Shown here piece by piece: positions 31,806 to 41,851 of a stretch of DNA of 64,000 nt (its first letter is position 1; each line of letters begins with the position of its first letter). Under the pieces are notes generated by a model, which saw only the letters and a program-made list of their open reading frames with translations, was not told where the DNA came from and did not search any database. The position numbers and the translations under genes are program-made. The DNA lies in the NCBI RefSeq assembly GCF_910592395.1, contig NC_088311.1, forward strand, positions 11,782,501-11,846,500, in the 5' to 3' direction. This DNA is from Lineus longissimus (taxonomy: Eukaryota; Nemertea; Pilidiophora; Heteronemertea; Lineidae).

Positions 31806-32209
31806 TGTGGGAGTCTCGTAATGCAACATTTAGAGTATTGAGATCTTTATAGTTTTGAACGTAGAGTATTAGTTTATAGTTTATTAGTAATAGGGGCCTA
31901 GTCTTATATCACATATAAGTTGAGTCTCAACCCTGGTTATTGTGCCCAGATCTTGTGAGGGAAATCTAACCCTTCTTGGCTTTTGTTATATATGGAAGCT
32001 ATTGTGTGTTGGGTTGGCTCTGGCCTGCTGTTATGTCATGTACATAGCCCCTTCCAAGGGAGAGGGCAGATCAAACCCAGACACGAGACAAGGAACACAC
32101 CAACGTTGAAGACCCTGATTATATGCCTAGAAGGAAGACAAGTTCTGCCACCAAGTTGTGCATCACTAAGTTGCAGAGCGCCTGAAACCAATGTGGGTAA
32201 GTTGCCACA
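31806..32209 (+). repeat. Gypsy/TatD 5' LTR
   Basis: 404 bp, TGTGGGAG...TTGCCACA (TG...CA ends). Confidence 0.95.
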
Positions 32210-32212
32210 TTT

Positions 32213-32223
32213 TGGCGACGAGG
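32213..32223 (+). other. Putative primer-binding site
   Basis: TGGCGACGAGG three bases after the 5' LTR, the expected position and a sequence common in animal Gypsy elements. The tRNA is not identified. Confidence 0.6.
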
Positions 32224-32260
32224 ATGGGATGTTGTCCATCCAGTCCACAAGAACACGTGC

Positions 32261-34108
32261 GTGGTATTCCAACCCAAGAACAACATCGAAGGGCTCCGGT
32301 TTCCCTCAGTGCTAACTAAAAACAAGCCGAAATTTTCTGTAAATGTTATCAATCTCACAGATCGGAGTATCAACATACCAAAGGGAACTTTACTAGGGGA
32401 CGTCTCGGAGGCTGATGAAATTATAGAGGATGACCCATATCTTGAACAGCTGTCGCCAGGGGGAAGTGGTGGTGCTTCTATCAATCGAACAGAGTCGGTG
32501 CCTGGAGATAAACCAGAGGAAGAAACAACAGATTGGGATGAGACACTGCCGGAACATTTGAAGGGTTTATATCAACGTTCCTGTACCGAATTGACGCCAC
32601 ATCAGAAGCAGCAGGTGGGAAAACTCCTGTTTGATTTCCAAGACATTTTCTCAAAACATGATTTAGATATTGGATGTTTTGAAGAGATCGAACACTCAAT
32701 CGATACGGGAGATCAGCGGCCAATTAAGCAGAGGATGCGGAAGACTCCGTTAGGATTTGAAAATGAGGAAGAGGGACATCTAACCAAACTTCTCGATCAT
32801 GAGATTATCGCTCCGGCGAATTCAGCCTGTTTATCACCACCAGTCCTAGTGCGGAAACGGGATGGAAAAGTGAGATACTGCCTGGATTACAGAGTCCTCA
32901 ACTCCTGCACCAAGAACGATTCATTTCCAATTCCGTCTGTGGATTTGTGCCTGGATACATTAGCAGGAAGTGAGTTCTTTAGCACTCTAGACCTCGCCTC
33001 AGGATACTACAACCTCAAAGTTAAGAAGGAGGATAGACATAAGACAGCGTTTGGGACAAAGTTCGGTAAGTTCGAACATATTCGTCTACCCTTCGGCCTT
33101 TGTAATGCACCGGCCACGTTTCAAAGAGCGATGGAGCTGATCCTGCGGGGTTTGACATGGAAGACAGTACTGGCCTACCTAGATGACATTATAGTTCTAG
33201 GAAAGACGTTTGAGGACCATATGACGAACCTCCGAGAAGTATTTGCCCGCCTGAGGAAGTACAACGTCAAGCTTAAACCTAGCAAGTGTACGCTGTTCCA
33301 GCGAGAAGTCGATTTCCTGGGGAAGAACGTCAGCTCAGAGGGTGTCAAGATCAGCCCCAAGAAGATGGACGTGATTAGGTCTTGGCCGGTACCAAAGAGC
33401 GCGAAAGAGTTAGCCACGATAGTTGGGTACGCTTGCTATCATCGGAATTTCGTCCCCCACTTTGAAGAAAGAGTGCTCCCCTTCCGGAATCTGATTGCCG
33501 ACAGCAAGAAGACGGGGGATTTCGGGTGGACCGAAGAGAAGCAACAGGCTTTCGAAGAACTCAAGGAGATCCTTTCATCGGCACCCTGCTTGGCATACCC
33601 TCTTCCACAGGGAAATTTTGTCCTTGATACAGATGCATCTAGCAACTCAATTGGAGCTGAACTCTCGCAGGTACAGGATGGGGTAGAGCGAACAGTGGCC
33701 TATGCTAGCAATGTACTGACAAAAGAGCAGCGTAACTATTGTACAACCAGGAGAGAACTGTTGGCGGTAATAAAGTTTACCCGGCAGTTTAGGCATTATC
33801 TGATAGGCCGTCCTTTCATCCTACGTACCGACCACAGTAGTTTGGCATGGCTGATGAGATTCAAGGAGCCGCAGGGGCAACTTACCCACATTGGTTTTAA
33901 TGGTCATCTACCTGGACATTTCTTGAAGTACCATGCACCATGGTTTCGAGGGGTTTCTACCTCGTGTTTCACTTGTAAAGTTCAGGAAGGAATTCCGGCG
34001 TTACTGAGAGCTCGGCACGGCTCATGTCGTAACATGACGGAGGGTGCATTTCTGTCATGGGTCTTTTCCGTGAACGCCGTGCTTGTTTTCTTTTGTGAAA
34101 ACACTTGA
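32261..34108 (+). CDS. pol: Gypsy reverse transcriptase/RNase H fused to captured sequence
   Basis: 615 codons. The start given is the alternative codon GTG; there is no in-frame ATG before about 32735, and the frame is open back to 32201, so the N-terminus is lost or depends on another mechanism. Order: end of a protease region (NIPKGTLLGD), RT (VRYCLDYRVLN, FSTLDLASGYY with Asp, FGLCNAPATFQR, YLDD at about 33178), RNase H (DTDASSNSIGAEL, RRELLAVI, LRTDHSSLAWL). After EPQGQL at about 33883 the Gypsy sequence stops and about 65 residues of unrelated sequence follow, including CFTC...HGSC, a possible zinc-binding group. It ends at TGA 34106-34108, overlapping the TatD frame by 26 bases. Confidence 0.88.
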   Translation: MVFQPKNNIEGLRFPSVLTKNKPKFSVNVINLTDRSINIPKGTLLGDVSEADEIIEDDPYLEQLSPGGSGGASINRTESVPGDKPEEETTDWDETLPEHLKGLYQRSCTELTPHQKQQVGKLLFDFQDIFSKHDLDIGCFEEIEHSIDTGDQRPIKQRMRKTPLGFENEEEGHLTKLLDHEIIAPANSACLSPPVLVRKRDGKVRYCLDYRVLNSCTKNDSFPIPSVDLCLDTLAGSEFFSTLDLASGYYNLKVKKEDRHKTAFGTKFGKFEHIRLPFGLCNAPATFQRAMELILRGLTWKTVLAYLDDIIVLGKTFEDHMTNLREVFARLRKYNVKLKPSKCTLFQREVDFLGKNVSSEGVKISPKKMDVIRSWPVPKSAKELATIVGYACYHRNFVPHFEERVLPFRNLIADSKKTGDFGWTEEKQQAFEELKEILSSAPCLAYPLPQGNFVLDTDASSNSIGAELSQVQDGVERTVAYASNVLTKEQRNYCTTRRELLAVIKFTRQFRHYLIGRPFILRTDHSSLAWLMRFKEPQGQLTHIGFNGHLPGHFLKYHAPWFRGVSTSCFTCKVQEGIPALLRARHGSCRNMTEGAFLSWVFSVNAVLVFFCENT

Positions 34109-35180
34109 GTTGGAGTCGGTAGAGGATCTGACTTTGTTGGTTAAACGGGAAGGATTTTATCCTTCAGATACGCCAGAGGGGTTTGATTTCGTCAACTCTT
34201 CGTTCTTTCTTGCAGCACAATCTATTTTGTTTGGGCAAAGATCTTCTATAACCGTTTCACCTCCATCTTGTGCCCTGGCCTTGTTATCTTGGAGGACCCT
34301 GTCGAGGCTTCTGTTGAAACTTGATGAGCGTAGGAGAGAAGAATTCAAGCATCTTCAGCTTGTACGTGCACCTGAAGATTTCCGATTCTCTCCTCCTCTC
34401 ATCGATGCACACTTTCATCTCGATCAGATGTTTCGCCGTGGTCTCTCCAAGAGCCTTGGCCAGGTTAGCTTATTTAGTTCAGGGGTAACTAACTACGCGT
34501 ACGAATCGAGTTGGAAGTTTCTACCCAGACACTTGGAAGAGTTTCCAAGTATGTGTTTTTCAGTGGGTGTGCATCCCAGGTTTGCCTCGGTTAGTTCGAA
34601 GCCATTCAGTCAATATTTGTCTGACAAGCGGTGTGTCGCCATTGGCGAAGTCGGTGTCGATTTCAGTGGTGGGTGTGAGTGTGGCGGGGACCGGCTTTGT
34701 TCTGCGTTGGATTGTGTCCGGGATCGTCAGGTCAGCTATCTCCGCACTGTCCTTCCGTTAGCAGTGGCTAAGAAGAAAGCGGTGATCATTCACTGTCGCG
34801 ACGGCGGAGGTCAGGCAGCCACCCCTGAAGTGATTGGTGTTTTCCGTACGCTGAAATTGACTGGTCTCCGTGTACATATCCACTGTTTCAATGGCACGCA
34901 CTCGGAGCTTGCGGATTGGTTGGGGCTTGGCCCGAACATTTATATAGGCATCGGCCCATTGGTTACTTCGGGCGCCTATTTCCGAAGTGTACTGCGTGAT
35001 GTACCCTTGACCCGTTTTGTTTTGGAGACGGATTCTCCGTATCTCCTGGGCGGGGTCTTCTTTAAGGAGAAGTTTGAACAGGTTGCAAGATGGGCATCGT
35101 CCCTGTTTAGGTTACCTATTCCGGTCCTGCTTCAAATGAATGCTAGGAACTTTGGTCTTGTGTATAACATTAAGCTGTAG
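34083..35180 (+). CDS. TatD-family metal-dependent nuclease carried by the LTR element
   Basis: Metal-dependent hydrolase of the TatD DNase family (TIM barrel; 3'-5' exonuclease or DNA repair roles in known members). Residues seen: LIDAHFHLD (HxH, residues 106-114), IGEVGVDF (Glu), AVIIHCRDG (His), VHIHCFNGT (His), LETDSPYL (Asp); all six expected metal ligands are present, and length after the first motif (about 260) fits a full domain. About 105 residues precede it. The first ATG lies after the HxH motif (34428), so translation must start upstream: the frame opens at 34074 and is joined to the RT frame if one T is skipped in the T-run at 34085-34093. No stop or frameshift within 365 codons. 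Stop TAG at 35178. It occupies the integrase position. Confidence 0.9.
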   Translation: MFSFVKTLELESVEDLTLLVKREGFYPSDTPEGFDFVNSSFFLAAQSILFGQRSSITVSPPSCALALLSWRTLSRLLLKLDERRREEFKHLQLVRAPEDFRFSPPLIDAHFHLDQMFRRGLSKSLGQVSLFSSGVTNYAYESSWKFLPRHLEEFPSMCFSVGVHPRFASVSSKPFSQYLSDKRCVAIGEVGVDFSGGCECGGDRLCSALDCVRDRQVSYLRTVLPLAVAKKKAVIIHCRDGGGQAATPEVIGVFRTLKLTGLRVHIHCFNGTHSELADWLGLGPNIYIGIGPLVTSGAYFRSVLRDVPLTRFVLETDSPYLLGGVFFKEKFEQVARWASSLFRLPIPVLLQMNARNFGLVYNIKL

Positions 35181-35742
35181 TGACGTTGCCTTTTTTGGCG
35201 GGGGGAGGGGGTATGTGATTGTTGGGTGTTGTGACGTGATCGTTGCATTAGCCTTAGCTGTGACAGTGTGAGCGGATCGCTGATCGCTGGTTTATTTATT
35301 TATTTTCGTCACAGTTCTTGGTTATGCTACTTCGATTAAGTTGTTTAGTATTTACCTATGTGTTAATTGAACCTTACAGGAAGAGGGTAATTTGTCACTT
35401 TCGTTTTCTGGGTCATCTCTTGTTAGTGTGGTGTGTGTTAGCTTGTTCATTTTCATAACTTTGAGTAGGTTATTACCAGCTCAGTTTTGTTGATGGCCAG
35501 GTTATTATCATGCCAATTACTCTATGTTACCTCCTGTAGTGTTAAGCTACTCTGTGACAAACTTCCTGTTCGGCCGTGTTATTTGTATACCAGTTACTGA
35601 GGGGTGCACACCTTCTGCTTGGTTCACTGCGTTGGACCGCCTTAAGTTGTCGTATTATGTATATTCTGTATTTTGCATGTCTTGTAAAATATTGTGTTCA
35701 GTTACTAAGAGGTTGGGACACTCTTTTTAGGTGGGAGGGGAA
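35181..35742 (+). other. 3' non-coding region and polypurine tract of the Gypsy/TatD element
   Basis: T/G-rich sequence without a gene. The purine run AGGTGGGAGGGGAA at 35729-35742 directly precedes the 3' LTR, as needed for plus-strand priming. Confidence 0.8.
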
Positions 35743-36146
35743 TGTGGGAGTCTCGCAATGCAACATTTAGAGTATTGAGATCTTTATAGTTTTGAAAGTA
35801 GAGTATTAGTTTATAGTTTATTAGTAATAGGGGCCCAGTCTTATATCACATATAAGTTGAGTCTCAACCCTGGTTATTGTGCCCAGATCTTGTGAGGGAA
35901 ATCTAACCCTTCTTGGCTTTTGTTATATATGGAAGCTATTGTGTGTTGGGTTGGCTCTGGCCTGCTGTTATGTCATGTACATAGCCCCTTCCAAGGGAGA
36001 GGGCAGATCAAACCCAGACACGAGACAAGGAACACACCAACGTTGAAAACCCTGATTATATGCCTAGAAGGAAGACAAGTTCTGCCACCAAGTTGTGCAT
36101 CACTAAGTTGCAGAGCGCCTGAAACCAATGTGGGTAAGTTGCCACA
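35743..36146 (+). repeat. Gypsy/TatD 3' LTR
   Basis: 404 bp, four differences from 31806-32209; followed by target copy CCAG. Confidence 0.95.
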
Positions 36147-36636
36147 CCAGTTCTAAGCGGACACATTTTTTAGTGATTCCCGTGTGCATGTTTGTCATAT
36201 CTACTGAGCTTTATCAGAGCATTATATATACAAATGATTCTTCCAATAAAAACGTTTTACTTTAGTATATGGAATACAAAACAATCACAAAAGCTTACTT
36301 TTGCTTTCATCGAAGAGCAATAATTAGATATTTGCAAATGGCGGCCCGTCATGAATATAAGTTTATTTTTTAACGACAACTACACATTTCCAATGCATTC
36401 AATGATGACGTCATCCTCCACAAAAAGGTTGATTCTGGAACTACTGGCAAATTGCTATCAATAAAGTCAGCTGGGACGAGATTGGCAGTTGGGAGGGTAT
36501 AAATCGTGGAAGGAACGCGCCCGATTTCACGCGGTACTTGCACAGTGATTCCACGGTTTAGTACTGACTATTCCAAGGTTTATCACTGGTTACATGGTTT
36601 CACTGATTCCAAGCTTTATCAACTACCGCCGCCAGG

Positions 36637-38700
36637 CGTAACGGGAAAAAAAATCTTGATACAGCATACAGAACCTTGTGGTATTAGGCTCACAGTATGT
36701 CTTGATAAGTTGGAAAAGCCTTTGTGGTCAAGATGAACATGCACTTGCATGTAGCCTTTGTATTGTCTTCGGCCCTTTATACTATCAATGAATGGAGAAG
36801 TGGACAGCAGCATCAGAAATAGTGATTGTCATTGTCCAGGGAAGTTGAAAATCTTGTGGAAGGAAATAATGATTACTCATCTCGCGATTTCTCATCTCGC
36901 GATTTATAATAAGCCTGACCACACCCAACCCCGGATTCATCGATTAAAACACGTTTTGTTTTAAAAGTAAGAGAAATATTTCGTCAAGTATCGCGCGTCG
37001 ATATCCTGGAAAATAAATGCGTCTCTCACTAATTGCTTAAATTCTGAAGTTAAGTGCATCTTCATTTTTACTAATTTTGATTGACATCCGTGGTGCCCCG
37101 AGTAGGCCTGTGCTCATGCATGCAGTACAATCCACCATGCTGAACATTCTCACAAAATCTTTGTGGGGGGGAACACAACATTAAAATGCAAAATGTATGT
37201 TCTGTTCTGTTTAACGCCATCACCACGTCGTCGTGTAGACATCGGCACTGTTTTATTGGAATTAATGTCGTGCCGTAATAACATGGGGTTAATACACAGG
37301 ATACAAGAATCAAGATTTGTACTACTCGTATAGGTCGAACCAAGAATAGAAAAATAAGGACATTACCCCATGTCTAAGGCGGGAATAAGTTTTTATTGAT
37401 AAATCTAAGGAGTTTCGAGGACCCCAAATCGTTTGTAAGGTTCAAGGAATACTGGCCTTTCATTGGTGCCCGTTTACCACTTATTTACATATTCTCATCT
37501 AAAAAAATATGACAATATTTACGATCATGTGGTAGATAAGATATTTTACCTTCATTTTACAACATTCATCAATAACGCACCCTTGCGGATGTCTAAGCCT
37601 GCTACATGAAGCTGTCAGAAAAATGCCTCGTCAGTAATTTCGCCAGCGGATTTCCGAATAAGGTGTACACGGTTTTCGATCGCTGGACTCTAAGAGAGGA
37701 GGATGGAATATGATTTTATGTTTGATGAAAACTTTACTTGTTTCCAAGCCCCCCCCCCCCCCCAAAAAAAAAATTCTCACAAGAATAAGAAACTGCCCGG
37801 CTTAGTTTTTACTTCGCTTTGCGGAAACTAAAACTAATAAAGCTTACCTCAATTTTTCAGGGGCAAGGCTGGCTAAGAAAAGTTATTAGGCTAGTTTACA
37901 GCCTCCATGATAACACAGTGTACCTAACCCTTGGCCTTACACATTTCCAATTCTCATCCCAGTCTGATACACTGTGGATATCGTCTTCCATCTCCGCTAC
38001 AACTCTCAATGCACTGTTATTTATCAACCATGACTTGTTTAGTAAGGTATTCATAGCTCGATGAACTGGTCGATGTTGCTAGGGTGACGATGTGACATTT
38101 TCTACTAATGTAGATCGGCTGTGCTATGTCATGTATGTGGTTTCATATAATCAGGCAAACTTAAATCGGCCTGTTTCGATCACATGTGCCTCATCAGTAG
38201 TACTTAGTAACAGGAAGATTCCAATTTACTATTACCAAGTTCTGAAGAGGGCATACTTTTATTTATTATCATTATCAGACATCCCAAGATTCAAAATTCA
38301 AATGCTTCATTTTTAACCAAAAGACGAAATGTGAAGGTGCGGCAAATGCCGTGTTTTGCTAAGCTGCCTTCTCCAGCCAGAAACAAATTCAGCTACTTTG
38401 AAATGATGCTGGCATGAATAATACACGCGGAATGTTTGATCGGTGTTCAGTGCGGATGTGTCTAAATTACCTCCTGCTGGAGCCAGGCCATTTTGACCAT
38501 TTCGGATCCCTTCTGTCCATTGTGGCCCGTATTGCCACATACAATCGAGTGTGAAGGAAATACGCACAAATTGGGACATCTCCTTAGTATTTCTTTTTAA
38601 AGCAAAAGGTTGGTCGACGATGTCATTATACACTGGAAAGAATGAAGAATCTATGCTGGACCTGCCTCTACACTTATCTATTCACAGCACCGTCCTCCAA
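36637..38700. other. Non-coding stretch
   Basis: No gene seen. A C-run followed by an A-run lies at about 37750-37772. TCTCGCGATTTATAATAA near 36894-36911 is inverse to 30911-30955. Short frames (37071-37343, 37819-38064, 38313-38633) show no domain. Confidence 0.45.
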
Positions 38701-38706
38701 TATATA

Positions 38707-39269
38707 CAGGGTGGTCAAGAAAAAACCGCGACCGGATACTTCCACTACCACGGGGTTAAAACCATTGATATCAGTGGATGGGAAATCTTCCTAGGAGACG
38801 AATGATACCAAGATCGCCCTATTTGCTTCAGTAGTGTTTGTTTTAGAGCCTATTTTGTGAAGCACAGACAGGCTTTATTCGCGCACAGGAAAAATCGAAC
38901 TGTGCCGGTAAATTGAACCTACATGTAGGTGGATTATATAGTAGGTAATGATGCTGAAATGAGATAATGTCGGCAAGGTTCCTAGTGACCATTTGCAACC
39001 GAGTAAAAGTCGTGTGAGTATGGCCAGGCCTCAGCACACCACCGAGATGTTTCTAACCTGCAGCAGAAGCGTTTAGTTTTTCTGAATTACTTGGCCAAGA
39101 GACTCCGACCTTGCTTCACAAAAAATTCTCCACAACAACAACCACTTAACAGAATCAGTAGATCTTGGTATCATTCTTATTCCAGAAATATTCCCCATCC
39201 ACTGGTATCAATGGTTTTAACCCCCTGGTAGTGAAAGTATCCGGTTGCGTTTTTTTCTGGACCACCCTG
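38707..39269. mobile_element. MITE, 563 bp, mariner-like ends
   Basis: Inverted ends of about 110 bp, starting CAGGGTGGTC and ending in its complement, are flanked by TA on both sides. There is no transposase. Ends of the CAGGGTG type with TA duplications are typical of Tc1/mariner-related MITEs. Confidence 0.85.
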
Positions 39270-39271
39270 TA

Positions 39272-40288
39272 TATCATGTTGCAGATGCCTGGCAGGAAAA
39301 AACCTATCTTTGCGGACGGAGAGACTGTGATAAATTCCATTTCCCTAGCCTGGTTCCGAACATTGACAACCGCGGCCTGTTTTAGTCAAAGCAAGACAGT
39401 GTCCAACATTTCATTGTTGCGTTGCTCTATTTGTTTGATAACTACGATCCGGGCAGTCCTGTGGAAGTTGTGTTACCGGTGTGCTACCTTTTAACAAGTG
39501 ACGATTCGTTCACTCGTTCTGACACGTTTCGAACCCCCGTGACCGTTTTCAAGTGTGATCTGGAGATAGTTCATTTTAACTCGTGAAAATAAAATCCTCA
39601 AACCAAGACATGGTATTGTCATATGGATTCCAATGCTTAATAAAAGCGACAAAGGCGTTAAGCCATATGCAGCTCATGGTATTGGCTTAGTATCTATATA
39701 AATTCTAATTTAATATTATCGACAAGCTTTTGTTTAGGTTGATTTTCCGTTCAACGCCTTCACAATCTGTTAAATAGTGTTATTGTAAATCAATAAATGC
39801 AAAAGTGATGTATTCTCCAAAGCAGACAAAATATTCAGCATTTTTCTCTCTGGCAGTATTAGATTCCTTGTCATGACGTCGCTGTCCAGTACACATTGCG
39901 ATTACGTAGTGAATTCTGACCGAAATGAGCGCGACCACAGATTCGTACTCACTTTGGGGATCAAATTACAAACATGTATGTCGATTAGAATGTTAACATG
40001 AGAACTAAAATATTTTAATGCATATAAGTTGAGCCATATCACAAACATTCGGGTGACTATTTGGCCAGCTAAACGTTGTTTAGAAACAAAATGGCCTACT
40101 TGGGTCATTCGGGGAGGTCATTCTTAATCATGGCTCCTCATTTCTTTTGGGACCTAAGAATGGTAATTGGTTTACTGACAAAAAAAGTGCTACCTTTTAA
40201 GACACTGATGAAGACCCATTTGAAATAGGGCAAACTACTATAACGTTTAAGGTGCGCGCGCGGTCACACATTTAGCTTATTCTTGTAT
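39272..40288. other. Non-coding; right part is a dispersed repeat
   Basis: No gene. 40128-40288 matches 24350-24560 and is the left flank of the pogo-type insertion. Confidence 0.5.
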
Positions 40289-40531
40289 TACTGTAAAATA
40301 TGTGATAAGCGAACGGCCCACAAAACTGGTCGAGAGGAAATCATTGCGTATACATGTTCAGGTCCTTTGAAATAGGCCTAGATGACGCTGATGACAAGTG
40401 TCGTTTTCATGTGGTTATAGCCAAGGGGTTATTGGTGGTAGACTTCTACCGCGTTCGTGCAAAAGCACTTGGGCTCATTGAGTTGAATTGGATGAAAAAA
40501 AGACAAACAGGATGTGATGATTAATACTGGT

Positions 40532-41450
40532 TTAAGTCAATTCTTCGTCCAAATCTACAAATTCTAGACCATTGTCTTCGATTTCAATGTTATTAAACAT
40601 CATCTTTCTCCCATCCCTTGTCATCCCTAAAGTTACGGTACATCTTAGTTTCGGATTCCCTCGGGACGTGCGAAGATCAATTTGTTTTGCCCCCTTTTCA
40701 TTGTATTGTATTGTATTGTATTGTGGCGCCATGTCAAAAAGAGCAAACGTTTCATTCATGTTTATCACAAGTTCAATCCCATTTTCATCAACTGTCTGGG
40801 TAACATTTTGCTGAAAATTGGCCACAAGTTCATCCGCGTTTTCGGGAATAGCCATAAATTTTTTGCATTGTTTCCTAAAACTAATCCCGTTCCTAGAGAG
40901 AAAACCAGTTAGCCACCCTCTGGACGCCCTGAAGTTTGTTAATTGTGGCCGATGCTGCCGGTATTCCTGCTGCTGCTGTTCGGAAAGCACTGCCCACCAT
41001 GTTCGGAAAGACTGTTCAGCTTTAATCATCATATCGTCACCAGAGACAGGTACCACATGTTGTCGCCTTGTTGCCATCCATTCACGAACTGACCTGTCAA
41101 CCTCTGGCCATAAGGCTGAAAAAAATGTGGACTTTAGAAAAGAACAATTTCAAATCTAAAGTTCCAGGTTCTCATGGACATCAAATTTGAAAAGAAAATG
41201 ACATGGAAGATGGCGTTAATTTTCTGTTAAAAGTAAATTACAGCACTCACCAATGCCTCTTTGTCTTTGTCTGCGCCTGTTGACCTGCCTGCTCGTAGTT
41301 TCGCGATGTCTCTCTCGGAGGTCATCCTCAGTCTTCGCGGAGCCATCGGCGCATAGTCGCGGAGGGGATGTTATACTCCCTGGCAAACTGGGGCGGTGAA
41401 ATCCCATGAGGCTGCCTGATGTTTTCGTTTTCATAGTCATCGAGCAGACG
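40532..41450 (-). pseudogene. Truncated pogo-like transposase, two exons
   Basis: Exon 1 (about 41450-41250) encodes a helix-turn-helix of the CENP-B/psq type (PPQFAREYNIPSATMRRWLRE), with a frame disturbance after it (TGA in one frame, continuation in another). An intron runs from GTGAGT (about 41249) to TTTTTTTCAG (about 41117). Exon 2 (to 40532) has the second DNA-binding helix set (FPEV-like start LWPEVDRSVREW, ASRGWLTGFLSRNGIS) and the beginning of the DDE domain. The first catalytic Asp is replaced: INMNETF where pogo proteins have NMDET. The protein then ends after about 75 more residues in an acidic tail, so the second Asp and the last acidic residue are gone. It cannot cut DNA but might still bind it. 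Confidence 0.75.
40703..40727. repeat. ATTGT pentanucleotide repeat
   Basis: Five units of TATTG inside the truncated transposase frame, giving a QYNTIQYN run. Confidence 0.9.
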
Positions 41451-41851
41451 GATTTTCTCCGCTAGTCAATACGATCGATGACGCCGAGCAGGAGGTTGTA
41501 AGGCATCGACATTTTCAACAACATTATTGATGTCGCCATTATCCATTGGATGAACGAAATTAGAAAACATTATCAAAATGCCAAAAAAGACAGTGCACAT
41601 CATTTTGGTTTTTTACTGACGCTTGCGATTGACAATCTTAAATGCACGAGTAGGCCAGCGTTAAATCGGTTATTCAATGTCATCTAAATTCAAAGTGATA
41701 TCAGACATGGATTTTGTGGTACATGTACATGCTCAATAAATCGTGTCATTAACGTCATCTAGGCCTATTTCAAAGGACCTGCACATGTATACGCAATGAT
41801 TTCCTCTCGACCAGTTGTGTGGACCGTTCGCTTATCGCATATTTTACAGTA

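Larger units (their letters stand above)
31806..36146 (+). mobile_element. Gypsy-type LTR retrotransposon carrying a TatD nuclease
   Basis: A 4,341-bp element with 404-bp LTRs (four differences, about 99% identity), a 4-bp target duplication CCAG (31802-31805 and 36147-36150), a TGGCGACGAGG primer-site-like sequence at 32213 and a polypurine tract before the 3' LTR. The internal region holds the end of a protease, RT and RNase H, then, at the place where the RNase H tail and integrase should be, a TatD-family nuclease. Gag, most of the protease and integrase are missing. Copy B of the host element (54674-54677) shows the uninterrupted CCAG site. It is probably moved in trans by a full-length relative. 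Confidence 0.9.
31225..36627. mobile_element. Mutator-like non-autonomous element, copy A (interrupted by Gypsy/TatD)
   Basis: The ends GGTAGGTGATAAAG and CTTTATCAACTACC are inverted repeats of about 60 bp, bounded by a perfect 9-bp duplication GCCGCCAGG (31216-31224 and 36628-36636). Nine-base duplications are the mark of Mutator-like elements. Without the 4.3 kb LTR insertion the element is about 1.06 kb and matches copy B (54278-55277) in reverse orientation over its length. It has no coding frame of its own. Confidence 0.85.
40291..41849 (-). mobile_element. Pogo/Tigger-type DNA transposon, internally deleted
   Basis: 1,559 bp with inverted ends of about 100 bp (40291-40391 and 41752-41849), beginning CTGTAAAATATG, flanked by TA (40289-40290, 41850-41851). 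The related sequence at 24340-24640 lacks the element and has a single TA at the same point. The minus-strand gene keeps only the DNA-binding region and the start of the catalytic domain. Confidence 0.85.
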
